Assembly (NCBI RefSeq): GCF_037975245.1
Contig: NC_092571.1
Coordinates: 8,594,501-8,658,500, forward strand
Length of the DNA stretch: 64,000 nucleotides
Reading direction: 5' to 3'
From: Apostichopus japonicus
Lineage: Eukaryota > Echinodermata > Holothuroidea > Aspidochirotida > Stichopodidae
Made by a program: the position numbers and the translations under genes. Numbering within the stretch: the stretch's first letter is position 1; each line of letters opens with the position of its first letter. The notes under the pieces are model-generated. The model was not told where the DNA came from and did no database searches. It saw nothing but the letters and a program-made list of their open reading frames with translations. Positions 1 to 12,172 of this stretch are shown here, in pieces.

Positions 1-506
1 ATATGCGGTACACATCAATCGAATGTTCGGTACCGATCAATCGAATGTGCGGTACCTATTAATCGAATGTGCGGTACCGATCAATCGAATGTGCGGTACC
101 GATCAATCGAATGTTCGATACCGATCAATCGAATGTGCGGTACCGGACAATCGAAAATGCGATACCGAACAATCGAATATGCGGTACCGATGAATCGAAT
201 GTGCGGTACCGATCAATCGAATGTGCGGAACCGATCAATCGAATGTTCGGTACCGTACCGATGAATCGAATGTGCGGTACCGATGAATCGAATGTGCGGT
301 ACCGATCAACTAATGTGCGATACCGAACAATCGAATGTTCGGTACCGTACCGATGAATCGAATGTGCGGTACCGATGAATCGAATGTGCGGTACCGATCA
401 ATCGAATGTTCGGTACCGATTAATCGCATGTGCGGTACCGATCAATCGAATGTGCGGTATTGATCAATCGAATGTTCGGTACCGATCAATCGAATGTGCG
501 GTACCG
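1..506 (+). repeat. HOR block, left copy (offset 1359)
   Basis: Bases 1-506 match 1360-1865 at a constant offset of 1359 bp, with the same order of monomer variants and only sporadic substitutions (for example GATACC at 171 against GGTACC in the second copy). The match ends at 507, where one copy reads CCGTTCA and the other CCGATCAATCTTATG. Confidence 0.8.
240..266 (+). repeat. 27-bp expanded monomer variant (type example)
   Basis: This monomer carries an internal direct duplication of five bases, so that TACCG becomes TACCGTACCG (251-260), followed by GATGAAT instead of GATCAAT. The same 27-bp form recurs many times across the array (for example near 348, 785, 1615, 5635, 19180, 44445 and 53145), usually in the same neighbourhood of variants. 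It is therefore a fixed HOR component and not independent slippage. It shifts the 22-bp register by five bases. Confidence 0.9.
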
Positions 507-1356
507 TTCAATCGAATGTTCGGTACCGATCAATCGAATGTGCGTTACCGATCAATCGAATGTGCGGTATTGATCAATCGAATGTGCGGTACCGATCAAT
601 CGAATGTTCGGTACCGATCAATCGAATGTTCGGTACCGTTCAATCGAATGTTCGGTACCGATCAATCGAATGTGCGGTACCGATCAATCGAATGTGCGGT
701 ATTGATCAATCGAATGTTCGGTACCGATCAATCGAATGTGCGGTACCGATCAATCGAATGTGCGGAACCGATCAATCGAATGTTCGGTACCGTACCGATG
801 AATCGAATGTGCGGTACCGATCAATCGAATGTGCGGTACCGATCAACTAATGTGCGATACCGAACAATCGAATGTGCGGTACCGAACAATCGAATGTGCG
901 GTACCGAACAATCGAATATGCGGTACCGATCAATCAAATGTGCGGTACCGATCAACTAATGTGCGATACCGAACAATCGAATGTTCGGTACCGTACCGAA
1001 CAATCGAATATGCGGTACCGATCAATCGAATGTGCGGTACCGATCAATCGAATGTTCGGTACCGATCAATCGCATGTGCGGTACCGATCAATCGAATGTG
1101 CGGTATTGATCAATCGAATGTTCGGTACCGATCAATCGAATGTGCGGTACCGATCAATCGAATGTTCGGTACCGATCAATCGAATGTGCGGTATTGATCA
1201 ATCGAATGTTCGGTACCGATCAATCGAATGTTCGGTATCGATCAATAGAATGTTCGGTACCGATCAATCGAATGTTCGGTACCGATCAATAGAATGTTCG
1301 GTACCGATCAATCGAATGTTCGGTACCGATCAATCGAATGTGCGGTACCGATCAAT

Positions 1357-1372
1357 CATATATGCGGTACAC
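1357..1372 (+). repeat. Diagnostic CATATATG monomer (type example)
   Basis: In this monomer CGAATGTG is replaced by CATATATG and the following GGTACCG by GGTACAC, while the length stays 22 bp. It recurs through the array at intervals of a few hundred bases to over 2 kb, for example with the variant beginning at 4496, 23606, 29975, 38353, 47052 and 57211. The window itself opens inside one (base 1 equals 1360). Slightly altered forms occur at 3107 and 20648 (TATATA preceded by T), 26598 (CACATATG) and 40721 (ATATATGCCG). It is a convenient landmark for aligning HOR copies. Confidence 0.85.
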
Positions 1373-1506
1373 ATCAATCGAATGTTCGGTACCGATCAAT
1401 CGAATGTGCGGTACCTATTAATCGAATGTGCGGTACCGATCAATCGAATGTGCGGTACCGATCAATCGAATGTTCGATACCGATCAATCGAATGTGCGGT
1501 ACCGGA

Positions 1507-4500
1507 CAATCGAAAATGCGGTACCGAACAATCGAATATGCGGTACCGATGAATCGAATGTGCGGTACCGATCAATCGAATGTGCGGAACCGATCAATCG
1601 AATGTTCGGTACCGTACCGATGAATCGAATGTGCGGTACCGATGAATCGAATGTGCGGTACCGATCAACTAATGTGCGATACCGAACAATCGAATGTTCG
1701 GTACCGTACCGATGAATCGAATGTGCGGTACCGATGAATCGAATGTGCGGTACCGATCAATCGAATGTTCGGTACCGATTAATCGCATGTGCGGTACCGA
1801 TCAATCGAATGTGCGGTATTGATCAATCGAATGTTCGGTACCGATCAATCGAATGTGCGGTACCGATCAATCTTATGTTCGTTACCGATCAATCGAATGT
1901 GCGGTACCGATCAATCGAATGTTCGTTACCGATCAATCGAATGTGCGGTATTGATCAATCGAATGTTCGGTACCGATCAATCGAATGTTCGGTACCGATC
2001 AATCGATTGTGCGGTACCGATCAATCGAATGTTCGGTACCGATCAATCGAATGTGCGGTACCGATCAATCGAATGTGCGGTATTGATTAATCGAATGTTC
2101 GGTACCGATCAATCGAATGTTCGGTACTGATCAATCGAATGTTCGGTACCGATCAATCGAATGTTCGGTACCGATCAATAGAATGTTCGGTACCGATCAA
2201 TCGAATGTTCGGTACCGATCAATAGAATGTTCGGTACCGATCAATCGAATGTTCGGTACCGATCAATAGAATGTGCGGTACCGATCAATCGAATGTTCGA
2301 TACCGATCAATCGAATGTGCGGTACCGGACAATCGAATGTGCGGTACCGAACAATCGAATATGCGGTACCGATCAATCGAATGTGCCGTACCGATCAATC
2401 GAATGTGCGGTAACGATCAACTAAAGTGCGGTACCAAACAATCGAATGTTCGGTACCGTACCGATGAATCGAATGTGCGGTACCGATCAATCGAATGTGC
2501 GGTACCGATCAATCGAATGTTCGCTACCGATCAATCGAATGTGCGGTACCGATCAATCGAATGTGCGTTATTGATCAATCGAATGTGCGGTACCGATCAA
2601 TCGAATGTGCGGTACCGAACAATCGAATGTGCGGTACCGAGCAATCGAATGTGCGGTACCGATCAATCGAATGTGCTGTACCGATCAATCGAATGTGCGG
2701 TACCGATCAATCGAATGTGCGGTACCGATCAATCGAATGTGCGGTACGGATCAACTAATGTGCGATACCGAACAATCGAATGTGCGGTACCGATCAATCG
2801 AATGTGCGTTACCGATCAATCGAATGTGCGGTATTGATCAATCGAATGTGCGGTACCGATCAATCGAATGTTCGGTACCGATCAATCGAATGTGCGGTAC
2901 CGTTCAATCGAATGTTCGGTACCGATCAATCGAATGTGCGGTACCGATCAATCGAATGTGCGGTATTGATCAATCGAATGTTCGGTACCGATCAATCGAA
3001 TGTTCGGTACCGATCAATCGAATGTTCGGTACCGATCAATAGAATGTTCGGTACCGATCAATAGAATGTTCGGTACCGATCAATCGAATGTGCGGTACCG
3101 ATCAATTATATATGCGGTACACATCAATCGAATGTGCGGTACCGATCAATCGAATGTTCGATACCGATCAATCGAATGTTCGGTACCGATCAATCGAATG
3201 TTCGGTACCGATCAATCGAATGTTCGGTACCGATCAATCGAATGTTCTGTACCGATCAATCGAATGTGCCGTACCGATCAATCGAATGTGCGGTACCGAT
3301 CAATCGAATGTTCGTTACCGATCAATCGAATGTGCGGTATTGATCAATCGAATGTTCGGTACCGATCAATCGAATGTTCGGTACCGATCAATCGATTGTG
3401 CGGTACCGATCAATCGAATGTTCGGTACCGATCAATCGAATGTGCGGTACCGATCAATCGAATGTGCGGTATTGATTAATCGAATGTTCGGTACCGATCA
3501 ATCGAATGTTCGGTACTGATCAATCGAATGTTCGGTACCGATCAATCGAATGTTCGGTACCGATCAATAGAATGTTCGGTACCGATCAATCGAATGTTCG
3601 GTACCGATCAATAGAATGTTCGGTACCTATCAATCGAATGTTCGGTACCGATCAATCGAATGTGCGGTACCATTCAATCATATATGCGGTACACATCAAT
3701 CGAATGTTCGGTACCGATCAATCGAATGTGCGGTACCGATTAATCGAATGTGCGGTACCGATCAATAGAATGTGCGGTACCGATCAATCGAATGTGCGGT
3801 ACCGATCAACTAATGTGCGGTACCGAACAATCGAATGTTCGGTACCGTACCGATAAATCGAATGTGCGGTACCGATCAATCGAATGTGCGGTACCGATCA
3901 ATCGAATGTTCGCTACCGATCAATCGAATGTGCGGTACCGATCAATCGAATGTGCGTTATTGATCAATCGAATGTGCGGTACCGATCAATCGAATGTGCG
4001 GTACCGAACAATCGAATGTGCGGTACCGAGCAATCGAATGTGCGGTACCGATCAATCGAATGTGCTGTACCGATCAATCTAATGTGCGGTACCGATCAAT
4101 CGAATGTGCGGTACCGATCAATCGAATGTGCGGTACGGATCAACTAATGTGCGATACCGAACAATCGAATGTGCGGTACCGATCAATCGAATGTGCGTTA
4201 CCGATCAATCGAATGTGCGGTATTGATCAATCGAATGTGCGGTACCGATCAATCGAATGTTCGGTACCGATCAATCGAATGTGCGGTACCGTTCAATCGA
4301 ATGTTCGGTACCGATCAATCGAATGTGCGGTACCGATCAATCGAATGTGCGGTATTGATCACACGAATGTTCGGTACCGATCAATCGAATGTTCGGTACC
4401 GATCAATCGAATGTTCGGTACCGATCAATAGAATGTTCGGTACCGATCAATAGAATGTTCGGTACCGTGCAATCGAATGTGCGGTACCGATCAATCATAT

Positions 4501-5524
4501 ATGCGGTACACATCAATCGAATGTGCGGTACCGATCAATCGAATGTTCGGTACCGATCAATCGAATGTTCGGTACCGATCAATCGAATGTTCGGTACCGA
4601 TCAATCGAATGTTCGGTACCGATCAATCGAATGTTCTGTACCGATCAATCGAATTTGCGTTACCGATCAATCGAATGTTCGGTACCGATCAATCGAATGT
4701 TCGGTACCGATCAATCGAATGTGCGGTACCGTTCAATCGAATGTTCGGTACCGATCAATCGAATGTGCGGTACCGATCAATCGAATGTGCGGTATTGATC
4801 AATCGAATGTTCGGTACCGATCAATCGAATGTGCGGTACCGATCAATCGAATGTGCGGAACCGATCAATCGAATGTGCGGTACCGATCAATCGAATGTGC
4901 GATACCGAACAATCGAATGTGCGGTACCGATCAATCGAATGTGCGGTACCGATCAATCGAATGTGCGTTATTGATCAATCGAATGTGCGGTACCGATCAA
5001 TCGAATGTGCGGTACCGAACAATCGAATGTGCGGTACCGAGCAATCGAATGTGCGGTACCGATCAATCGAATGTGCTGTACCGATCAATCGAATGTGCGG
5101 TACCGATCAATCGAATGTGCGGTACCGATCAATCGAATGTGCGGTACGGATCAACTAATGTGCGATACCGAACAATCGAATGTGCGGTACCGATCAATCG
5201 AATGTTCGGTACCGATCAATCGAATGTGCGGTATTGATCAATCGAATGTTCGGTACCGATCAATCGAATGTTCGGTACCGATCAATCGAATGTTCGGTAC
5301 CGATCAATAGAATGTTCGGTACCGATCAATAGAATGTTCGGTACCGTGCAATCGAATGTGCGGTACCGATCAATCATATATGCGGTACACATCAATCGAA
5401 TGTGCGGTACCGATCAATCGAATGTTCGGTACCGATCAATCGAATGTTCGGTACCGATCAATCGAATGTTCGGTACCGATCAATCGAATGTTCGGTACCG
5501 ATCAATCGAATGTTCTGTACCGAT
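1507..5524 (+). repeat. Roughly 4-kb HOR copy 1
   Basis: This copy starts at the monomer reading TCGAAAATGCGG. The same start recurs at 5525 (offset 4018) and 7890 (offset 6383). The ordered series of variants in 1507-3178 is repeated at 5525-7196 and 7890-9561. The later part (3178-5524) is repeated downstream at 9561-12172, with offsets stepping from 6383 to 6493 to 6647 as whole monomers are gained. These intervals come from comparing variant order by eye; boundaries are good to within about one monomer. Confidence 0.8.
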
Positions 5525-7889
5525 CAATCGAAAATGCGGTACCGAACAATCGAATATGCGGTACCGATGAATCGAATGTGCGGTACCGATCAATCGAATG
5601 TGCGGAACCGATCAATCGAATGTTCGGTACCGTACCGATGAATCGAATGTGCGGTACCGATGAATCGAATGTGCGGTACCGATCAACTAATGTGCGATAC
5701 CGAACAATCGAATGTTCGGTACCGTACCGATGAATCGAATGTGCGGTACCGATGAATCGAATGTGCGGTACCGATCAATCGAATGTTCGGTACCGATTAA
5801 TCGCATGTGCGGTACCGATCAATCGAATGTGCGGTATTGATCAATCGAATGTTCGGTACCGATCAATCGAATGTGCGGTACCGATCAATCTTATGTTCGT
5901 TACCGATCAATCGAATGTGCGGTACCGATCAATCGAATGTTCGTTACCGATCAATCGAATGTGCGGTATTGATCAATCGAATGTTCGGTACCGATCAATC
6001 GAATGTTCGGTACCGATCAATCGATTGTGCGGTACCGATCAATCGAATGTTCGGTACCGATCAATCGAATGTGCGGTACCGATCAATCGAATGTGCGGTA
6101 TTGATTAATCGAATGTTCGGTACCGATCAATCGAATGTTCGGTACTGATCAATCGAATGTTCGGTACCGATCAATCGAATGTTCGGTACCGATCAATAGA
6201 ATGTTCGGTACCGATCAATCGAATGTTCGGTACCGATCAATAGAATGTTCGGTACCGATCAATCGAATGTTCGGTACCGATCAATAGAATGTGCGGTACC
6301 GATCAATCGAATGTTCGATACCGATCAATCGAATGTGCGGTACCGGACAATCGAATGTGCGGTACCGAACAATCGAATATGCGGTACCGATCAATCGAAT
6401 GTGCCGTACCGATCAATCGAATGTGCGGTAACGATCAACTAAAGTGCGGTACCGAACAATCGAATGTTCGGTACCGTACCGATGAATCGAATGTGCGGTA
6501 CCGATCAATCGAATGTGCGGTACCGATCAATCGAATGTTCGCTACCGATCAATCGAATGTGCGGTACCGATCAATCGAATGTGCGTTATTGATCAATCGA
6601 ATGTGCGGTACCGATCAATCGAATGTGCGGTACCGAACAATCGAATGTGCGGTACCGAGCAATCGAATGTGCGGTACCGATCAATCGAATGTGCTGTACC
6701 GATCAATCGAATGTGCGGTACCGATCAATCGAATGTGCGGTACCGATCAATCGAATGTGCGGTACGGATCAACTAATGTGCGATACCGAACAATCGAATG
6801 TGCGGTACCGATCAATCGAATGTGCGTTACCGATCAATCGAATGTGCGGTATTGATCAATCGAATGTGCGGTACCGATCAATCGAATGTTCGGTACCGAT
6901 CAATCGAATGTGCGGTACCGTTCAATCGAATGTTCGGTACCGATCAATCGAATGTGCGGTACCGATCAATCGAATGTGCGGTATTGATCAATCGAATGTT
7001 CGGTACCGATCAATCGAATGTTCGGTACCGATCAATCGAATGTTCGGTACCGATCAATAGAATGTTCGGTACCGATCAATAGAATGTTCGGTACCGATCA
7101 ATCGAATGTGCGGTACCGATCAATTATATATGCGGTACACATCAATCGAATGTGCGGTACCGATCAATCGAATGTTCGATACCGATCAATCGAATGTGCT
7201 GTACCGAACAATCGAATGTAGGGTACCGAGCAATCGAATGTGCGGTACCGATCAATCGAATGTGCGGTACCGATCAATCGAATGTGCGGTACCGATCAAT
7301 TATATATGCGGTACACATCAATCGAATGTGCGGTACCGATCAATCGAATGTTCGATACCGATCAATCGAATGTGCGGTACCGAACAATCGAATGTGCGGT
7401 ACCGAGCAATCGAATGTGCGGTACCGATCAATCGAATGTGCTGTACCGATCAATCGAATGTGCGGTACCGATCAATCGAATGTGCGGTACCGATCAATCG
7501 AATGTGCGGTACGGATCAACTAATGTGCGATACCGAACAATCGAATGTGCGGTACCGATCAATCGAATGTTCGGTACCGATCAATCGAATGTGCGGTATT
7601 GATCAATCGAATGTTCGGTACCGATCAATCGAATGTTCGGTACCGATCAATCGAATGTTCGGTACCGATCAATAGAATGTTCGGTACCGATCAATAGAAT
7701 GTTCGGTACCGTGCAATCGAATGTGCGGTACCGATCAATCATATATGCGGTACACATCAATCGAATGTGCGGTACCGATCAATCGAATGTTCGGTACCGA
7801 TCAATCGAATGTTCGGTACCGATCAATCGAATGTTCGGTACCGATCAATCGAATGTTCGGTACCGATCAATCGAATGTTCTGTACCGAT
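5525..7889 (+). repeat. Roughly 4-kb HOR copy 2, internally deleted
   Basis: This copy is 2365 bp against 4018 bp in copy 1. Its first about 1.67 kb aligns with 1507-3178, and its last about 0.5 kb (7370-7889) aligns with the end of copy 1 (5005-5524). The middle 1653 bp is missing overall. The junction zone carries an extra tandem duplication (7125-7476). Unequal exchange within the array is the simplest explanation. Confidence 0.75.
7125..7476 (+). repeat. 176-bp (8-monomer) local tandem duplication
   Basis: The segment starting TATATATGCGG at 7125 repeats at 7301, exactly eight 22-bp units later. Both copies run through the TTCGATACC, GAACAAT and GAGCAAT variants. The left copy has GTGCTGTACC and GTAGGGTACC where the right copy has GTGCGGTACC. 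It lies at the breakpoint of the shortened HOR copy 2. Confidence 0.75.
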
Positions 7890-10800
7890 CAATCGAAAAT
7901 GCGGTACCGAACAATCGAATATGCGGTACCGATGAATCGAATGTGCGGTACCGATCAATCGAATGTGCGGAACCGATCAATCGAATGTTCGGTACCGTAC
8001 CGATGAATCGAATGTGCGGTACCGATGAATCGAATGTGCGGTACCGATCAACTAATGTGCGATACCGAACAATCGAATGTTCGGTACCGTACCGATGAAT
8101 CGAATGTGCGGTACCGATGAATCGAATGTGCGGTACCGATCAATCGAATGTTCGGTACCGATTAATCGCATGTGCGGTACCGATCAATCGAATGTGCGGT
8201 ATTGATCAATCGAATGTTCGGTACCGATCAATCGAATGTGCGGTACCGATCAATCTTATGTTCGTTACCGATCAATCGAATGTGCGGTACCGATCAATCG
8301 AATGTTCGTTACCGATCAATCGAATGTGCGGTATTGATCAATCGAATGTTCGGTACCGATCAATCGAATGTTCGGTACCGATCAATCGATTGTGCGGTAC
8401 CGATCAATCGAATGTTCGGTACCGATCAATCGAATGTGCGGTACCGATCAATCGAATGTGCGGTATTGATTAATCGAATGTTCGGTACCGATCAATCGAA
8501 TGTTCGGTACTGATCAATCGAATGTTCGGTACCGATCAATCGAATGTTCGGTACCGATCAATAGAATGTTCGGTACCGATCAATCGAATGTTCGGTACCG
8601 ATCAATAGAATGTTCGGTACCGATCAATCGAATGTTCGGTACCGATCAATAGAATGTGCGGTACCGATCAATCGAATGTTCGATACCGATCAATCGAATG
8701 TGCGGTACCGGACAATCGAATGTGCGGTACCGAACAATCGAATATGCGGTACCGATCAATCGAATGTGCCGTACCGATCAATCGAATGTGCGGTAACGAT
8801 CAACTAAAGTGCGGTACCGAACAATCGAATGTTCGGTACCGTACCGATGAATCGAATGTGCGGTACCGATCAATCGAATGTGCGGTACCGATCAATCGAA
8901 TGTTCGCTACCGATCAATCGAATGTGCGGTACCGATCAATCGAATGTGCGTTATTGATCAATCGAATGTGCGGTACCGATCAATCGAATGTGCGGTACCG
9001 AACAATCGAATGTGCGGTACCGAGCAATCGAATGTGCGGTACCGATCAATCGAATGTGCTGTACCGATCAATCGAATGTGCGGTACCGATCAATCGAATG
9101 TGCGGTACCGATCAATCGAATGTGCGGTACGGATCAACTAATGTGCGATACCGAACAATCGAATGTGCGGTACCGATCAATCGAATGTGCGTTACCGATC
9201 AATCGAATGTGCGGTATTGATCAATCGAATGTGCGGTACCGATCAATCGAATGTTCGGTACCGATCAATCGAATGTGCGGTACCGTTCAATCGAATGTTC
9301 GGTACCGATCAATCGAATGTGCGGTACCGATCAATCGAATGTGCGGTATTGATCAATCGAATGTTCGGTACCGATCAATCGAATGTTCGGTACCGATCAA
9401 TCGAATGTTCGGTACCGATCAATAGAATGTTCGGTACCGATCAATAGAATGTTCGGTACCGATCAATCGAATGTGCGGTACCGATCAATTATATATGCGG
9501 TACACATCAATCGAATGTGCGGTACCGATCAATCGAATGTTCGATACCGATCAATCGAATGTTCGGTACCGATCAATCGAATGTTCGGTACCGATCAATC
9601 GAATGTTCGGTACCGATCAATCGAATGTTCTGTACCGATCAATCGAATGTGCCGTACCGATCAATCGAATGTGCGGTACCGATCAATCGAATGTTCGTTA
9701 CCGATCAATCGAATGTGCGGTATTGATCAATCGAATGTTCGGTACCGATCAATCGAATGTTCGGTACCGATCAATCGATTGTGCGGTACCGATCAATCGA
9801 ATGTTCGGTACCGATCAATCGAATGTGCGGTACCGATCAATCGAATGTGCGGTATTGATTAATCGAATGTTCGGTACCGATCAATCGAATGTTCGGTACT
9901 GATCAATCGAATGTTCGGTACCGATCAATCGAATGTTCGGTACCGATCAATAGAATGTTCGGTACCGATCAATCGAATGTTCGGTACCGATCAATAGAAT
10001 GTTCGGTACCTATCAATCGAATGTTCGGTACCGATCAATCGAATGTGCGGTACCATTCAATCATATATGCGGTACACATCAATCGAATGTTCGGTACCGA
10101 TCAATCGAATGTGCGGTACCGATTAATCGAATGTGCGGTACCGATCAATAGAATGTGCGGTACCGATCAATCGAATGTTCGATACCGATCAATCGAATGT
10201 GCGGTACCGGACAATCGAATGTGCGGTAACGAACAATCGAATATGCGGTACCGATCAATCGAATGTGCGGTACCGATCAATCGAATGTGCGGTACCGATC
10301 AACTAATGTGCGGTACCGAACAATCGAATGTTCGGTACCGTACCGATAAATCGAATGTGCGGTACCGATCAATCGAATGTGCGGTACCGATCAATCGAAT
10401 GTTCGCTACCGATCAATCGAATGTGCGGTACCGATCAATCGAATGTGCGTTATTGATCAATCGAATGTGCGGTACCGATCAATCGAATGTGCGGTACCGA
10501 ACAATCGAATGTGCGGTACCGAGCAATCGAATGTGCGGTACCGATCAATCGAATGTGCTGTACCGATCAATCTAATGTGCGGTACCGATCAATCGAATGT
10601 GCGGTACCGATCAATCGAATGTGCGGTACGGATCAACTAATGTGCGATACCGAACAATCGAATGTGCGGTACCGATCAATCGAATGTGCGTTACCGATCA
10701 ATCGAATGTGCGGTATTGATCAATCGAATGTGCGGTACCGATCAATCGAATGTTCGGTACCGATCAATCGAATGTGCGGTACCGTTCAATCGAATGTTCG

Positions 10801-12172
10801 GTACCGATCAATCGAATGTGCGGTACCGATCAATCGAATGTGCGGTATTGATCACACGAATGTTCGGTACCGATCAATCGAATGTTCGGTACCGATCAAT
10901 CGAATGTTCGGTACCGATCAATAGAATGTTCGGTACCGATCAATAGAATGTTCGGTACCGTGCAATCGAATGTGCGGTACCGATCAATCATATATGCGGT
11001 ACACATCAATCGAATGTGCGGTACCGATCAATCGAATGTTCGGTACCGATCAATCGAATGTTCGGTACCGATCAATCGAATGTTCGGTACCGATCAATCG
11101 AATGTTCGGTACCGATCAATCGAATGTTCTGTACCGATCAATCGAATTTGCGTTACCGATCAATCGAATGTTCGGTACCGATCAATCGAATGTTCGGTAC
11201 CGATCAATCGAATGTGCGGTACCGTTCAATCGAATGTTCGGTACCGATCAATCGAATGTGCGGTACCGATCAATCGAATGTGCGGTATTGATCAATCGAA
11301 TGTTCGGTACCGATCAATCGAATGTGCGGTACCGATCAATCGAATGTGCGGAACCGATCAATCGAATGTGCGGTACCGATCAATCGAATGTGCGGTATTG
11401 ATCAATCGAATGTGCGGTACCGATCAATCGAATGTGCGGTATTGATCAATCGAATGTTCGGTACCGATCAATCGAATGTGCGGTACCGATCAATCGAATG
11501 TGCGGAACCGATCAATCGAATGTGCGGTACCGATCAATCGAATGTGCGATACCGAACAATCGAATGTGCGGTACCGATCAATCGAATGTGCGGTACCGAT
11601 CAATCGAATGTGCGTTATTGATCAATCGAATGTGCGGTACCGATCAATCGAATGTGCGGTACCGAACAATCGAATGTGCGGTACCGAGCAATCGAATGTG
11701 CGGTACCGATCAATCGAATGTGCTGTACCGATCAATCGAATGTGCGGTACCGATCAATCGAATGTGCGGTACCGATCAATCGAATGTGCGGTACGGATCA
11801 ACTAATGTGCGATACCGAACAATCGAATGTGCGGTACCGATCAATCGAATGTTCGGTACCGATCAATCGAATGTGCGGTATTGATCAATCGAATGTTCGG
11901 TACCGATCAATCGAATGTTCGGTACCGATCAATCGAATGTTCGGTACCGATCAATAGAATGTTCGGTACCGATCAATAGAATGTTCGGTACCGTGCAATC
12001 GAATGTGCGGTACCGATCAATCATATATGCGGTACACATCAATCGAATGTGCGGTACCGATCAATCGAATGTTCGGTACCGATCAATCGAATGTTCGGTA
12101 CCGATCAATCGAATGTTCGGTACCGATCAATCGAATGTTCGGTACCGATCAATCGAATGTTCTGTACCGATC
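7890..12172 (+). repeat. Roughly 4-kb HOR copy 3
   Basis: This is a full-length relative of 1507-5524. Relative to copy 1 it has 110 bp (five monomers) more near 10163-10272 and a 154-bp (seven-monomer) local gain at 11286-11547. The match to copy 1 ends about where copy 1 reads CGAAAATG and this copy reads CGAATTTCCG (12177). Confidence 0.75.
11286..11547 (+). repeat. 154-bp local tandem duplication inside HOR copy 3
   Basis: The run ATTGATC, GTTCGG, GTGCGG, GCGGAACC occurs at 11286-11393 and again at 11440-11547, offset 154 bp (seven monomers). Copy 1 of the HOR has it once, near 4829. The gain is therefore specific to this copy. Confidence 0.75.
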
